Shown piece after piece: positions 22,582-32,302 of a DNA stretch of 64,000 bases. Location: positions 191,205 through 255,204 of the forward strand of contig JALHMT010000004.1 in the NCBI GenBank assembly GCA_022843905.1. The letters are read 5' to 3'. The position numbers and the translations under genes are program-made. Numbering within the stretch: position 1 is the first letter of the stretch; each line of letters begins with the position of its first letter. The DNA is from Rubrivivax sp. (lineage in GTDB: Bacteria > Pseudomonadota > Gammaproteobacteria > Burkholderiales > Burkholderiaceae_C). The notes under the pieces are model-generated. The model was not told the origin of the DNA. It saw only the letters and a program-made list of their open reading frames with translations, and did no database searches.

Positions 22582-24560
22582 TGCGCCTCGGCGGGTTCCA
22601 GCACCTCTCGATCCGCAACAAGCTGCTGACACTGGTGCTGCTGCCGCTGGTGGTGGTGCTGCCGCTGCTGGGCCTGGTGCTTCTGCTGTGGGGCCACGCG
22701 GCGATGGACCGCCTGCTCATCACCAAGGTGCGGGCCGACCTGGCCGTGGCCAACGGCTACTTCGAACGCGTGCTCGGCGAGGTCGGCAGCAGCACGCGCT
22801 CGGTGGCCGACTCGCACGCACTGAACCTGGCCCTGGCGGCCGACGACGCGGCGGGCACCGTCAGGCTGTTGCGGGAGTTCAAGGAACGCGAGCGCCTGGA
22901 CTTCATCAACCTCTACGCCGCCGACGGCTCGCGCTTGCTCAGCGACAGCGGCCAGGTCCTGCCGGGCCGTCAGGCACCGCTGACCGAAAGCACCAGCGTC
23001 GAGGTCCTGGGCCAGGACCAGCTCGGGCTGCTGCCACCGGACCTTCGCGAACGCGTGACGGTGGCCGTGGTGCCCACGCGCAATGCCGCACCGGACGACC
23101 GTGCCGAGGAAAGACGCGCCATGGTGCTGGTTTCCACGCGCAGCGTTCGCAACAGCGAGGGCCAAGTGCTGGGCCACGTGCAGGCCGGTGTGCTGCTCAA
23201 CCGCAACCTGCCCTTCATCGACCACATCAACCAGATCGTCTACCCCGAAGGTTCGCTGCCCTTCGGCAGCCGGGGCACGGCGACCCTGTTCCTGGACGAC
23301 GTGCGCATCAGCACCAACGTGCGCCTGTTCGGCGGCGAGAAGGAAGACCGCGCCATCGGCACACGGGTCTCGCTGGCGGTGCGCGAAGCCGTGCTGGGCA
23401 GCGGCAGCACCTGGCTCGACCTCGCCTTCGTCGTCAACGAGTGGTACGTCTCGGGCTACCAGCCGGTGGTCGACGCCGCGGGCCGCCGCGTGGGCATGCT
23501 CTACGTGGGATTCACCGAAGCGCCCTTCCGCTGGGTGAAGTACGCCGTGCTGGCTTCGGTGGGCGTGATGTTCTTCGCCGTGATGATCGGCTCTGCCATG
23601 GTGTGTCTGCGCTGGGCGCGCAGCATCTTCGCACCGCTGGAACGCATGTCCCTGACCATGCAGGTGGTCGAAGGCGGCGACATGCAGGCGCGAGTCGGAG
23701 AGGTGGCGGGCCGCGACGAGATCGGCGAGCTCGCCGGGCACCTCGACCGTCTGCTCGACGCGGTGGACGACAAGACCCGGGCGCTGCAGGCGATCAACGC
23801 CGATCTGGATGCCAAGGTGGTCGAGCGAACCCGCGCTCTCGAAGCGGCGCAGGGCCAGCTGGTGCGCAGCGAGAAGCTCGCCATGGTGGGCCAGCTCACC
23901 GCCAGCATCGCGCATGAGGTGAACAACCCCATCGCGGTGATCCAGGGCAACCTCGACCTCGTGCGCGAGTTGCTCGGCCCGCACGTCGAGCGCGTGCGCG
24001 GTGAACTGAAGCTGGCCGACGAGCAGATCGAACGCATGCGCCTGATCGTGACGCAGCTGCTGCAGTTCGCACGACCGGCCGAGTACGCCGGCTACGTCGA
24101 ATCCATCGACACGCGGCGGCTGGTCGAGGACAGCCTGCTGCTGGCCACCCACCTGCTGTCCCGCACACGCATCGAGGTGCAGCGCGACCTGCAGGCGCGC
24201 CAACGCCCGTCGGCCAACCGCCAGGAACTGCAGCAGGTGATGGTGAACCTGCTGGTCAACGCCATCCATGCCATGCCCGAAGGCGGCGAGCTGCGGCTGA
24301 GCACGCGCGACGGCCCCGATCAGGTGGTGGAAATCAGCGTGGCCGATACCGGGGCAGGCCTGAGCCCGGAGCTGATCGAGGAGCTCTTCAAGCCCTTCGT
24401 CACGCGCAAGAAGGACGGCACCGGACTGGGACTGTGGATCAGCCGCACCATCGTCGACCGCTATGGCGGCGAACTGATCGCCGGCAACCGGGCCGATGGC
24501 CGGCGCGGCGCCCTGTTCACGATCAGGCTGCGCTGCGAGGCGCCGGCAGCAGCCGCCTGA
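22581..24560 (+). CDS. Sensor histidine kinase with large periplasmic domain
   Basis: A 659-residue membrane kinase paired with the preceding regulator. Order: transmembrane segment (about 14-38), a periplasmic sensor region of about 280 residues with a cache-like look (FINLYAADGSRLLSD, WLDLAFVVNEWYVSGYQPV), second transmembrane segment (about 320-345), HAMP, a short coiled coil, then the H-box SIAHEVNNPIAVIQG (His about 445). The ATPase domain has the N-box NLLVNAIHAMPEGG, G1 VADTGAGLS and G2 GTGLGLWISR. The ATG at 22581 overlaps the regulator's stop. The signal sensed is not shown; a small carboxylate such as formate is a guess from the neighbours. Confidence 0.92.
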   Translation: MRLGGFQHLSIRNKLLTLVLLPLVVVLPLLGLVLLLWGHAAMDRLLITKVRADLAVANGYFERVLGEVGSSTRSVADSHALNLALAADDAAGTVRLLREFKERERLDFINLYAADGSRLLSDSGQVLPGRQAPLTESTSVEVLGQDQLGLLPPDLRERVTVAVVPTRNAAPDDRAEERRAMVLVSTRSVRNSEGQVLGHVQAGVLLNRNLPFIDHINQIVYPEGSLPFGSRGTATLFLDDVRISTNVRLFGGEKEDRAIGTRVSLAVREAVLGSGSTWLDLAFVVNEWYVSGYQPVVDAAGRRVGMLYVGFTEAPFRWVKYAVLASVGVMFFAVMIGSAMVCLRWARSIFAPLERMSLTMQVVEGGDMQARVGEVAGRDEIGELAGHLDRLLDAVDDKTRALQAINADLDAKVVERTRALEAAQGQLVRSEKLAMVGQLTASIAHEVNNPIAVIQGNLDLVRELLGPHVERVRGELKLADEQIERMRLIVTQLLQFARPAEYAGYVESIDTRRLVEDSLLLATHLLSRTRIEVQRDLQARQRPSANRQELQQVMVNLLVNAIHAMPEGGELRLSTRDGPDQVVEISVADTGAGLSPELIEELFKPFVTRKKDGTGLGLWISRTIVDRYGGELIAGNRADGRRGALFTIRLRCEAPAAAA

Positions 24561-24596
24561 CGGCGTCCGGCCGAAGGCCGCCGCGCCAGAGCCGGC

Positions 24597-25694
24597 TCAG
24601 GTCGACTTCGACACGCTGATGGTCGGGAACTTCGACGAGAAGTCCTTGGCCTTCTGCGCGATCTTCACCGCCACGGTACGCGCCACGCCCTTGTAGAGCG
24701 AGGCGATCTCGCCGTCGGGCTCGGCCACCACCGTGGGCATGCCGCTGTCGGCCTGCTGGCGGATGCCCATGTTCAGCGGCAGCGCGCCCAGGTAGTCGAC
24801 ACCGTACTCTGCGGCCATGCGCTTGCCGCCGTCGGCGCCGAAGATGTGCTCGACGTGGCCGCAGTTCGGGCAGCAGTACACGGCCATGTTCTCGACGATG
24901 CCCAGGACCGGCACGCCGACCTTCTCGAACATCTTCAGGCCCTTCTTGGCGTCGAGCAGCGCGATGTCCTGCGGCGTGGTGACGATCACCGCGCCGGTCA
25001 GCGGCACGCGCTGGCTCAGCGTCAGCGCAATGTCGCCGGTGCCGGGCGGCATGTCGACCAGCAGGTAGTCGAGCTCGCCCCAGTTCGTCTGGCGCAGCAG
25101 CTGGTCGAGCGCCTGGGTGGCCATGGGGCCGCGCCAGATCATGGCCTGGTCGTCGTCGATCAGGAAGCCGATCGACATCACCTCGACGCCGTAGTTCGAC
25201 AGCGGGTCCATCGACTTGCCGTCGGCGCTCTCGGGGCGGCCGGAGATGCCCATCATCATGGGCTGGCTGGGGCCGTAGATGTCGGCGTCCAGAATGCCCA
25301 CGCGGGCGCCCTCGGCGGCCAATGCCAGTGCCAGATTGACGGTGGTGGTGCTCTTGCCCACCCCGCCCTTGCCCGACGCCACGGCCACGATGTTCTTCAC
25401 GCGTGGCATGAGCTGCACCCCGCGCTGCACGGCATGCGCCGTGATCTTCCAGCTGAGGTTGGCGCTGACGTTCTCGACACCCGGCACCCGGCGCGTGGCG
25501 GCGATCAGGGCCTTTCGCAACGGCACGACCTGGCTCTTGGCCGGGTAGCCCAGTTCGACGTCGAACGCGATGTCACCGCCCTCGATGCGCAGGTTCTTCA
25601 GCTGACGCGTGGAGACGAAGTCTTTGCCCGTGTTCGGGTCCACGACGGTCTTGATCTGTTCCAGCAGGGCGGCTTCTGTGACGACGGTGGTCAT
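24597..25694 (-). CDS. apbC: Iron-sulfur cluster carrier ApbC/Mrp
   Basis: A 365-residue cytoplasmic P-loop ATPase that carries Fe-S clusters to target enzymes. An N-terminal MIP18/DUF59-like domain (about 1-85) precedes the deviant Walker A GKGGVGKSTTTVNLALA (about 110), switch motifs DADIYGPSQPMMMG and DMPPGTGDIALT, and the cluster-binding CxxC in CCPNCGHVEHIFG (about 280). Length is typical. Convergent with the kinase gene over a 36-base spacer with a CGGCC-GAA-GGCCG hairpin. A housekeeping gene, though many Fe-S clients lie nearby. Confidence 0.95.
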   Translation of the reverse strand: MTTVVTEAALLEQIKTVVDPNTGKDFVSTRQLKNLRIEGGDIAFDVELGYPAKSQVVPLRKALIAATRRVPGVENVSANLSWKITAHAVQRGVQLMPRVKNIVAVASGKGGVGKSTTTVNLALALAAEGARVGILDADIYGPSQPMMMGISGRPESADGKSMDPLSNYGVEVMSIGFLIDDDQAMIWRGPMATQALDQLLRQTNWGELDYLLVDMPPGTGDIALTLSQRVPLTGAVIVTTPQDIALLDAKKGLKMFEKVGVPVLGIVENMAVYCCPNCGHVEHIFGADGGKRMAAEYGVDYLGALPLNMGIRQQADSGMPTVVAEPDGEIASLYKGVARTVAVKIAQKAKDFSSKFPTISVSKST

Positions 25695-25732
25695 GACGGC
25701 TTTGGAGCACTAGGAGGGGCGCAAGTCTAGCG

Positions 25733-25749
25733 GAGGGCCTGCGGCCCTC
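25733..25749. terminator. Hairpin between the LuxR regulator and apbC
   Basis: GAGGGCC-TGC-GGCCCTC is a perfect seven-base stem, 40 bases past the regulator's stop in its direction. No T-run follows, so termination strength is doubtful; it could also form in the apbC leader. Confidence 0.35.
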
Positions 25750-25788
25750 GCGGCAAAGGGGCAGGCGTGCGGGCCGGTCGACAGTCCG

Positions 25789-26445
25789 TCAGGCCGACCC
25801 GAGATCGAGATGACGCACGGCCACCACCGCCTCGGTGCGGTTCTGCACTCCCAGCACCTGGAGCAGCACGGTGACGTGGCTCTTCACCGTCGTTTCGTGG
25901 ATGCCCAGCTCGCGGGCGATGACCTTGTTGGGCTTGCCATGCACCAGGCGCCGCAGCACCTCGCGCTGGCGCGGCGTGAGCGACGCCACCGCGGCATGCG
26001 GTGCGGTCCGCTCGGGCAGGGCTGCCGTGCCCTCGGTGGCCGGGGGCAGGTAGACGGCGCCGCCGAAGACACGACGCAAGGCAGCGATCATCGTGCGCGA
26101 ATCACTGGTCTTGAGTATGTAGCCCATCGCGCCGGCTTCGATGCACTGCCGGACCATGGCAGGATCGCCGTTGGCCGAAAGCACGACGATGGGCGCGGCT
26201 TCGGCCGCATCGCGCAAGAGCCGCAGCCCCTCGACGCCCCCCAGGCCGGGCAGCGTCAGGTCCAGCAGCACCAGGTCCAGAGCCACCGCAGCCTGCGCCT
26301 GGCGCAAGGCTTGTTCGATGCTGCCGGCGTGGAAAACCTTGACGTCGGGCGCCACCTCCCGCAACAGCAGCGCCAGGCCGTCGCGAAACAAGGCGTGATC
26401 ATCGACCAACAGGACGTTCAATTGTTGTTGTGCCCCCTGCCCCAT
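25789..26445 (-). CDS. NarL/LuxR-family response regulator (orphan)
   Basis: A 218-residue two-domain regulator. The receiver has LLVDDHALFRDGL, phosphoacceptor Asp in DLVLLDLTLPGLGG and Lys in GYILKTSD. The C-terminal LuxR helix-turn-helix reads LTPRQREVLRRLVHGKPNKV then ARELGIHETTVKSHVT. The frame is open 50 codons further, but the ATG at 26445 has GGTGAG close upstream and starts just before the receiver, as in the family. No kinase gene is adjacent, so it is an orphan here. Target genes cannot be told from the sequence. Confidence 0.88.
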   Translation of the reverse strand: MGQGAQQQLNVLLVDDHALFRDGLALLLREVAPDVKVFHAGSIEQALRQAQAAVALDLVLLDLTLPGLGGVEGLRLLRDAAEAAPIVVLSANGDPAMVRQCIEAGAMGYILKTSDSRTMIAALRRVFGGAVYLPPATEGTAALPERTAPHAAVASLTPRQREVLRRLVHGKPNKVIARELGIHETTVKSHVTVLLQVLGVQNRTEAVVAVRHLDLGSA

Positions 26446-26668
26446 TCTCACCGGGCACGGCTTCGCAAGTGACAAACCCACCGACTCCATGGTGGATAAA
26501 CGTACAGTCCGGTCTGGGTGAGTCGGTGCGCAAAGCGGTGCACGCGATGGCCGGGGTGCCGTCGGTCCTCGACCGAGTGTTGGCGTGACCTGCAACGTGC
26601 CAGGCGCCGGGGCTGAGGCTGGCCTCCGGCGGCAGCAAGAGCGAGGAGCGAGCGCTCCCGCGGATCAT

Positions 26669-26745
26669 TGGTCGGGGTGAAAGGATTCGAACCTTCGACC
26701 CACTGGTCCCAAACCAGTTGCGCTACCAGGCTGCGCTACACCCCG
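26669..26745 (-). tRNA. tRNA-Pro (anticodon TGG)
   Basis: A 77-base tRNA read on the minus strand, starting CGGGGTGTAGCGCAGCC and ending with an encoded CCA. The anticodon stem-loop CTGGTTTGGGACCAG gives anticodon TGG (proline, CCN codons). The T arm GGTTCGAATCC and the acceptor pairing CGGGGTG/CACCCCG are intact. Confidence 0.96.
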
Positions 26746-26754
26746 AAGAACGCG

Positions 26755-26760
26755 ATTGTA
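26755..26760 (-). promoter_or_regulatory. Putative -10 box of tRNA-Pro
   Basis: TACAAT on the minus strand, ending nine bases before the mature tRNA 5' end, a good distance for a tRNA promoter. No clear -35 sequence is seen inside the adjoining gene end. Confidence 0.5.
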
Positions 26761-26772
26761 CGGGTCAGCACC

Positions 26773-27306
26773 TCATGCCGTCGTGGCAGGCGACACTGGA
26801 GCTGTCGGGCCTTCGAGCATCAGCTGGCTCGACACCGCCATGCACTGCTTGATGTGCTGCTCGCAGACGAAGCGCAGCGCGGTGTAGGTCAGGGCGGCCG
26901 AGACCGCCTGGCCGGCGATGGGCACATACTTGGCGGCCTGCTTGGTGGTCAGGCGCACGCCCACCATCTTCAGCAGCTGCATCACCAGTTCCCGCGTCAC
27001 CACGCGGCCCAGCAGCATGCCGCCGCCGGCGCTGATGGCCTTGTACACGACGATGCGGCGGTCGGGTGCCAGCCGTTCGATCTGCTCGGGACTCAGGCCG
27101 AAGGCGGCGTTGATGCGCGGCAACAGGTCCACCAGCACGCCGACGTCGGTCACCCAGTCCAGCCCCGGCACCGGGATCGCCGCCACCCCGGCGGCGAACA
27201 GGGCGCGCTGGCTGACCAGCTTGCGGCAGCGCTGCGCCGTGGCCTCGATGGCGGTGCCGGTCTGCGGCACCTCGGCCGGCGCGTGCGTGCGACGGAACGG
27301 GTTCAT
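26773..27306 (-). CDS. DUF697/YcjF-like membrane-associated protein
   Basis: A 177-residue protein of uncertain function. It has two amphipathic or hydrophobic regions with the pattern AAIPVPGLDWVTDVGVLVDL and KYVPIAGQAVSAALTYTALR, resembling the DUF697 (YcjF) C-terminal domains of GTPase-associated membrane proteins; no GTPase domain is present. The ATG at 27306 overlaps the rraA stop (ATGA), which decides the start over an upstream in-frame Met. Third gene of a coupled lrp-rraA-DUF697 operon. The family match is by eye and should be treated as tentative. Confidence 0.7.
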   Translation of the reverse strand: MNPFRRTHAPAEVPQTGTAIEATAQRCRKLVSQRALFAAGVAAIPVPGLDWVTDVGVLVDLLPRINAAFGLSPEQIERLAPDRRIVVYKAISAGGGMLLGRVVTRELVMQLLKMVGVRLTTKQAAKYVPIAGQAVSAALTYTALRFVCEQHIKQCMAVSSQLMLEGPTAPVSPATTA

Positions 27307-27806
27307 CTCGCGCGGGCCGGCAGGATCACGATGCCGTCGGCATCGGCGTAGAGCCATTCGCCGGGGCGCACCCACACGCCCTGGATCTGCACCGGCAGGT
27401 CGCGCCGCCCTTCGTTGCGCTTGTGGGGCGGCATGGGCACCAGCGCCAGCGCGCGGATGCCGAGATCGCAGACCTGCAGTTCGTCGGTGTCACGCACGGC
27501 GCCGTCGATGACCACCCCGGCCCATCCGTTCTTCGCTGCAGACGCCCCCAGATTGCCCCCGAGCAGCGCGCGGCGCACCGAGCCGCCGCCATCCACCACG
27601 AGGACGCGACCTTCGCCCGGGGTGTCGACGGCGGCCTTGACCAGGCTGTTGTCCTCTTGGCACTGGACGGTGACGACGGGTCCGCAGAACTTGCGGCGCT
27701 TGCCGTAGTCTCGGAACACCGGCGGCAGCACGCGGAAGGCGCCGTCGGTGTCATCGCGGTGGTCGTCGCAAAGGTCGCAGGTGGCGAAGTTGGAGGAATC
27801 GGTCAT
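27303..27806 (-). CDS. rraA: RraA-family protein (HMG/CHA aldolase or RNase E regulator)
   Basis: A 167-residue protein of the RraA fold. Signature stretches are FRDYGKRRKFCGPVVTVQC, GGNLGASAAKNGWAGVVIDG and AVRDTDEL. Family members either inhibit RNase E (E. coli RraA) or act as metal-dependent 4-hydroxy-4-methyl-2-oxoglutarate/oxaloacetate aldolases; the arginine and aspartate of AVRD belong to the aldolase site, and sequence alone does not separate the two roles. Its start overlaps the Lrp regulator's stop by four bases, which would fit regulated amino-acid or keto-acid metabolism. Confidence 0.9.
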   Translation of the reverse strand: MTDSSNFATCDLCDDHRDDTDGAFRVLPPVFRDYGKRRKFCGPVVTVQCQEDNSLVKAAVDTPGEGRVLVVDGGGSVRRALLGGNLGASAAKNGWAGVVIDGAVRDTDELQVCDLGIRALALVPMPPHKRNEGRRDLPVQIQGVWVRPGEWLYADADGIVILPARAR

Positions 27807-28288
27807 GTCGGGCCTTCCATGTCGTTGGGCGGGGGCAAGCCACGCGCCGGCATCACCGGATGATGCTCGCGCGGGGCTTTCAGGATGATGGACGTGGCCG
27901 TGACGGCCAGCTCGCAGAAGCGGGAAACCACGGCGTCGAGGTGCGCCACGTCGGTGACGGCGATCTCCAGCACCCAGCTGTCTTCACCGGTGACGTTCCA
28001 GGCATTCACGATCTCCGCCGTGCTTTCCACCAGACGGATCACTCGCTGGTAATCGGCGCGGCCCACACGCATCAGGGCACGGATGCCATAGCCCAGAGCC
28101 GCCAGATCCACCTTGGCATGGTAGCCGGCGATGACGCCGGCCACCTCGAGCTTGCGCACCCGCTCGGTCACCGCCGGCTGGCTCAGGTGCACGCGGCGAC
28201 CCAGTTCGGCCAGCGTGATGCGGGCGTCGGCCTGCAACTCGGCCAGGATGCGCACATCGTAGGCGTCGAAGGGATAGGACTTGGTCAT
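27803..28288 (-). CDS. Lrp/AsnC-family transcriptional regulator
   Basis: A 161-residue regulator. The N-terminal winged helix-turn-helix (DVRILAELQADARITLAELG then LSQPAVTERVRKLE) is followed by the RAM/effector domain (DYQRVIRLVESTAEIVNAWN, GEDSWVLEIAV). The ATG at 28288 gives the standard family start MTKSYPFDAYDVRIL. It is divergent from the EamA exporter with about 100 bases between them, the arrangement in which Lrp-type proteins often control an amino-acid exporter. Heads the lrp-rraA-DUF697 operon. Confidence 0.92.
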   Translation of the reverse strand: MTKSYPFDAYDVRILAELQADARITLAELGRRVHLSQPAVTERVRKLEVAGVIAGYHAKVDLAALGYGIRALMRVGRADYQRVIRLVESTAEIVNAWNVTGEDSWVLEIAVTDVAHLDAVVSRFCELAVTATSIILKAPREHHPVMPARGLPPPNDMEGPT

Positions 28289-28391
28289 GCGAAACACTTT
28301 GCCGCAGTCTTTCTTGCAAAACAAGGTCCCAAGTCCACAGCGCCTTGAACTGCCCATGGCAGCAGCGCAGCGAACTGCACACAATTCCTGC

Positions 28392-29327
28392 ATGACTTCA
28401 CTGCCGGCTGCTGCCCCTTCCCCCTCGTTGCGCCGCGACACGGCCCTGATCGTGTCGTGCCTGGCCGCCACCTGGCTGATCTGGGGCTCGACCTACCTGG
28501 CCATCAAATGGGCGCTCGTCAGTTTCCCGCCCTACTTCCAGATGGGAACGCGCTTCCTGGCCGCCGCCGCCGTGCTGGGGGCCTTCGCTGCCTGGCGCGG
28601 AGCGGCCTGGCCCGACCGCGGGCAGTGGATCAGCGCCGCGGTGCTCGGCACGCTGCTGGTGGGGGGCGGCTACGGTTTCACCGGGGTGGCGCAGTCGCAC
28701 GTCAGCTCGGCGATGGTGGTGGCCTTCATCGCGGTCTCTCCGGCGCTCGTGGCCCTGATGCACCTGCCCTACGGCGCGCGGCCGAAGGCGCTGGAAGTGG
28801 CCGGCATCGTGCTGGGTCTGGCGGGCGTGGTCATGCTGGTGCGGGGGCAGAGTTTCGCGGCCGCTCCGGCCGGCCTGGCAGCACAGGCCGCGGGCTGCCT
28901 GTGCTGGGCGCTGGGCAGCGTCTGGTCGGTGCGCGGTCTGCCGGGCGGCTTCAAGCTGCGCCTGGCCGAAGGCCCTGCCGGATGGGCCAGCCACATGGCC
29001 TTGGGTGGCGTGTTGCTGATGGCCGTGTCCTGGGCGCTGGGCGAGCAGCCGGCGTGGCCGCCCGACCCGCGCGCCCTGGCCAGCTGGTTCTACACGGTGG
29101 CGGCTGGAACGCTGATCGGCTACACCGCGTACATGGTGCTGCTGGCACGCGTGAGCCCTGCGCTGGCCAGCAGCTACGCCTTCGTCAATCCGGTGATCGG
29201 CATGACGCTGGGCGCCACCCTGGGCGGCGAGGCCGTCAGCCGCGGCGAGTGGTTCGCCGCCGGCGTCATCACGCTCGGCGTGATCCTGCTGCTGCTGGCC
29301 AAACGTTCAGCCGCGCCGCCGGGCTGA
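28392..29327 (+). CDS. EamA/DMT-family exporter
   Basis: A 311-residue inner-membrane protein with about ten hydrophobic helices in two EamA repeats. The first starts WLIWGSTYLAIKWAL (RhaT/YedA-like), the second near CLCWALGSVWSVRG, and the C-terminus is a transporter ending NPVIGMTLGATLGGEAVSRGE in two short stretches before a last helix. Close to E. coli YedA in style. The ATG at 28392 was chosen; an ATG 12 codons earlier is possible. Substrate unknown; the divergent Lrp regulator suggests an amino acid. Its last 21 bases overlap the convergent ThDP-enzyme gene. Confidence 0.88.
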   Translation: MTSLPAAAPSPSLRRDTALIVSCLAATWLIWGSTYLAIKWALVSFPPYFQMGTRFLAAAAVLGAFAAWRGAAWPDRGQWISAAVLGTLLVGGGYGFTGVAQSHVSSAMVVAFIAVSPALVALMHLPYGARPKALEVAGIVLGLAGVVMLVRGQSFAAAPAGLAAQAAGCLCWALGSVWSVRGLPGGFKLRLAEGPAGWASHMALGGVLLMAVSWALGEQPAWPPDPRALASWFYTVAAGTLIGYTAYMVLLARVSPALASSYAFVNPVIGMTLGATLGGEAVSRGEWFAAGVITLGVILLLLAKRSAAPPG

Positions 29328-31028
29328 CTCCCGGATCGCCGTCAGCGTCGTGCGGCTGGTGCTGACGTCGGCCGCCAGCTTCAGGTGCAGCAGGGCCGGC
29401 AGGCGCGACTGCAGCGCGCGTTGCAGCGCGGGTTCGAAGTCCTCGGTGCGTTCGATGGCGCCCTCGCCATGCCAGCCGAAGGCGCGTGCCATGGCCGCGA
29501 AGTCGGGGTTGTAGAGGTCGCTGCCGGCGACGCGGCCCGGGTATTCGCGCTCCTGGTGCATGCGGATGGTGCCGTAGGTGCCGTTGTCCACCACCACCGT
29601 GATCAGGCGGCCCTTGCCGCGACCGGCGCCATAGCCGGTGGCAGTGGCCATCTCCTGGCCCGTCATCAGGAAGTCGCCGTCGCCGGCGATGTTCACCACG
29701 TTGCGGTCCGGGTGCAGCAGGCTGGCGGCCACAGCGGCTGGGAATCCATAGCCCATCGCGCCCGAGGTGGGCGCCAGCTGGGTGCGTCCGAAGTGACTGA
29801 GCGACGGGTAGCGGTGAAAGCGATGCAGCCAGCCGCTGAAGTTGCCGGCGCCGTTGGTGTAGACGGTGTCGTCGCCGCAGGCCCGGTGCAAGGCGCGCAC
29901 CACCTCGGCCATGTCCAGCGGCGCCACGGGCGTGGACTCGAGGTTGGCCAGGTAGTCGGCATGCGCCGCCTCGGCGGCCTGTGACCAGGGCACGGACGGC
30001 GGCGCAGCCAGCGTCTCCAGCGCCTTGGCGGCGAGCGACATCGAGGCCTGCAGCATCAGGTCGGCGCTGTACACGCGGCCGAGTTCCTCGGCGCCGGCAT
30101 GGATGTGGATGAGCTTCTGCGCCGGCCGCGGCGGCGTCAGCAGCGTATAGCCGCCGGTGGTCATCTCGCCCAGGCGAACGCCCAGCGCGATGATCAGGTC
30201 GGCCTCGCGGATGCGGGCGGCCAGCTTCGGATTGATGCCGATGCCCACGTCGCCGGCGTACAGCGGGTGGCGGTTGTCGAAGGTGTCCTGGAAGCGGAAG
30301 CCGTTGCCCACCGGCAGGCTCCAGTTCTCCGCAAAGCGCTGCAGCGCCCGGCAGGCCTCGGCGTCCCAGCCGCCGCCGCCGGCGATGAGCAGCGGGCGCT
30401 GCGACTGCAGCAGCAGCGCGCGCACCTGGGCCAGCGAGCCGGGGGCCGGCCAGGCCGCCACCGGCTCGATGCGGGGCAGCACGGGCGAGGCGGTCAGGGT
30501 CGTCAGCATGTCCTCGGGCAGCACGAGCACCACCGGCCCCGGACGGCCCTGCATCGCGGTGTGGAAGGCGCGCGCCACGTACTCGGGCAGGCGGTCGGCG
30601 CTCTGCACCTCGCCCACCCACTTCGCCATGCCCAGGGTACCCGGGCCCAGCATCTGGCGGTAGTCGACTTCCTGGAAGGCCTCGCGGTCGCGCTGGTCGC
30701 TGGCCACCTGGCCGATGAACAGGATCATCGGCGTGCTGTCCTGCAGCGCCGTGTGCACGCCGATGCTGGCATTGGTGGCGCCCGGCCCGCGCGTCACGAA
30801 GCAGATGCCCGGCCGGCCGCTGAGCTTGCCCTGGGCCTCGGCCATGAAGGCCGCACCTCCTTCCTGCCGGCAGCCGACGAAGCGGATGGCGTCACGGTGC
30901 TGGTGGAAGCCGTCGAGCACAGCAAGATAGCTCTCGCCAGGCACGCCGAAGCAGGTGTCGACGCCCTGGGCGACGAGGGCCTCGACGAGGGCGTGGCCGG
31001 CGGGACGGGGGGCAAGGATTGGGGTCAT
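29307..31028 (-). CDS. Thiamine-diphosphate-dependent acetolactate-synthase-like enzyme
   Basis: A 573-residue enzyme with the three ThDP domains: Pyr domain with [14 protein letters not shown] and the catalytic glutamate in [13 protein letters not shown] (about residue 54), central domain (about 190-330), and PP domain with the Mg/ThDP motif around [15 protein letters not shown] and [13 protein letters not shown]. It belongs to the IlvB/XSC/sulfopyruvate-decarboxylase-like group; no small regulatory subunit is adjacent, so it is probably not the biosynthetic acetolactate synthase. Substrate unknown. Divergent from nadA and tail-overlapping with the exporter by 21 bases. Confidence 0.88.
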   Translation of the reverse strand: MTPILAPRPAGHALVEALVAQGVDTCFGVPGESYLAVLDGFHQHRDAIRFVGCRQEGGAAFMAEAQGKLSGRPGICFVTRGPGATNASIGVHTALQDSTPMILFIGQVASDQRDREAFQEVDYRQMLGPGTLGMAKWVGEVQSADRLPEYVARAFHTAMQGRPGPVVLVLPEDMLTTLTASPVLPRIEPVAAWPAPGSLAQVRALLLQSQRPLLIAGGGGWDAEACRALQRFAENWSLPVGNGFRFQDTFDNRHPLYAGDVGIGINPKLAARIREADLIIALGVRLGEMTTGGYTLLTPPRPAQKLIHIHAGAEELGRVYSADLMLQASMSLAAKALETLAAPPSVPWSQAAEAAHADYLANLESTPVAPLDMAEVVRALHRACGDDTVYTNGAGNFSGWLHRFHRYPSLSHFGRTQLAPTSGAMGYGFPAAVAASLLHPDRNVVNIAGDGDFLMTGQEMATATGYGAGRGKGRLITVVVDNGTYGTIRMHQEREYPGRVAGSDLYNPDFAAMARAFGWHGEGAIERTEDFEPALQRALQSRLPALLHLKLAADVSTSRTTLTAIRESARRRG

Positions 31029-31175
31029 GTCGTGACTTTACGCGCTGGACGAGCCTGTTCGATTCCAGCCCGCTTGATCTTGTCCGCCCTGAACCCACCT
31101 GCGGGACCTGTACCGGGGCACGGGCCCCGGCCTTGCCGAACCAGTACGATGCTCTTCCTTGCCCGGGACCTCACG

Positions 31176-32288
31176 ATGACCCAAGTACTCTTCGACTACA
31201 CCAAGCAGGACGCCGCCGGCGCCAGCTGCACCGCCCATGCCTGGGCCAAGGTGCCGGCGCCGCTCAGCGAAAGCCAGCGCACCGAGCACAAGGCGCGCGC
31301 GGCTGCGTTGCTGAAGGCCCACGATGCCGTGCTGGTGGCGCACTACTACGTCGACGGCGACCTGCAGGACCTGGCGCTGGAAACCGGCGGCATCGTCGCC
31401 GATTCGCTGGAGATGGCACGCTTCGGCAAGAACCATCCGGCGAAGACCCTGGTGGTGGCCGGCGTGCGCTTCATGGGCGAGTCGGCCAAGATCCTCAGTC
31501 CCGAAAAGCGCGTGCTGATGCCCGACCTGGACGCCACATGCTCCCTCGACCTGGGCTGCCCGCCTGACGAGTTCGCGGCCTTCTGCGACGCCCACCCCGA
31601 CCGCAAGGTCGTCGTCTATGCCAACACCAGCGCCGCGGTCAAGGCACGCGCCGACTGGATGGTCACCAGCTCCTGTGCGCTGGCCATCGTCGAGCACCTG
31701 AAGTCCCAGGGCCACAAGATCCTGTGGGCGCCCGACCGCCACCTGGGCCGCTACATCCAGGAGCAGACCGGCGCCGACATGCTGATGTGGAACGGCGCCT
31801 GCATCGTGCACGACGAATTCAAGGGTCTGGAGCTCGACCTGCTGCGCCGGCAGCACCCGGGTTCGCTGGTCCTGGTGCACCCCGAGTCGCCCAAGAGCGT
31901 GGTCGAGCAGGCCGACGTGGTGGGGTCCACCACCCAGCTGCTGAACGCGGTGGTCCAGGGCAGCGCCAGCACCTACATCGTCGCCACCGACAACGGCATC
32001 CTGCACCGCATGCGGCAGCTGGCACCCGACAAGATCCTGCTGGAAGCCCCTACCGCAGGCACCAGCGCCACCTGCAAGAGCTGCGCCCACTGCCCCTGGA
32101 TGGCGATGAACGCACTGCAGGGCGTGGTCGCCTGCCTGGAGCGCGGCCAGGGCGAGATTCACGTGCCCGAGCCCGTGCGGGGTCAGGCGCTGGCCTGCAT
32201 CGAACGCATGCTCGACTTCGTGGCGAAGAACCCGCAGAGCCTGCAGAAGCCGAGCTCGGGCTTCGTGCCCAGGATCGGCACCGCCTGA
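31176..32288 (+). CDS. nadA: Quinolinate synthase NadA
   Basis: A 370-residue [4Fe-4S] enzyme condensing iminoaspartate with dihydroxyacetone phosphate to quinolinate, first half of de novo NAD synthesis. The three cluster cysteines are visible in [24 protein letters not shown] and the [13 protein letters not shown] region. Conserved substrate parts [12 protein letters not shown] and [12 protein letters not shown] are present. The ATG at 31176 ([11 protein letters not shown]) was chosen over one nine codons upstream. nadC follows 14 bases later; the partner nadB lies at 35390 on the other strand. Confidence 0.95.
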   Translation: MTQVLFDYTKQDAAGASCTAHAWAKVPAPLSESQRTEHKARAAALLKAHDAVLVAHYYVDGDLQDLALETGGIVADSLEMARFGKNHPAKTLVVAGVRFMGESAKILSPEKRVLMPDLDATCSLDLGCPPDEFAAFCDAHPDRKVVVYANTSAAVKARADWMVTSSCALAIVEHLKSQGHKILWAPDRHLGRYIQEQTGADMLMWNGACIVHDEFKGLELDLLRRQHPGSLVLVHPESPKSVVEQADVVGSTTQLLNAVVQGSASTYIVATDNGILHRMRQLAPDKILLEAPTAGTSATCKSCAHCPWMAMNALQGVVACLERGQGEIHVPEPVRGQALACIERMLDFVAKNPQSLQKPSSGFVPRIGTA

Positions 32289-32302
32289 GCCCGCGCAGCG
32301 CC

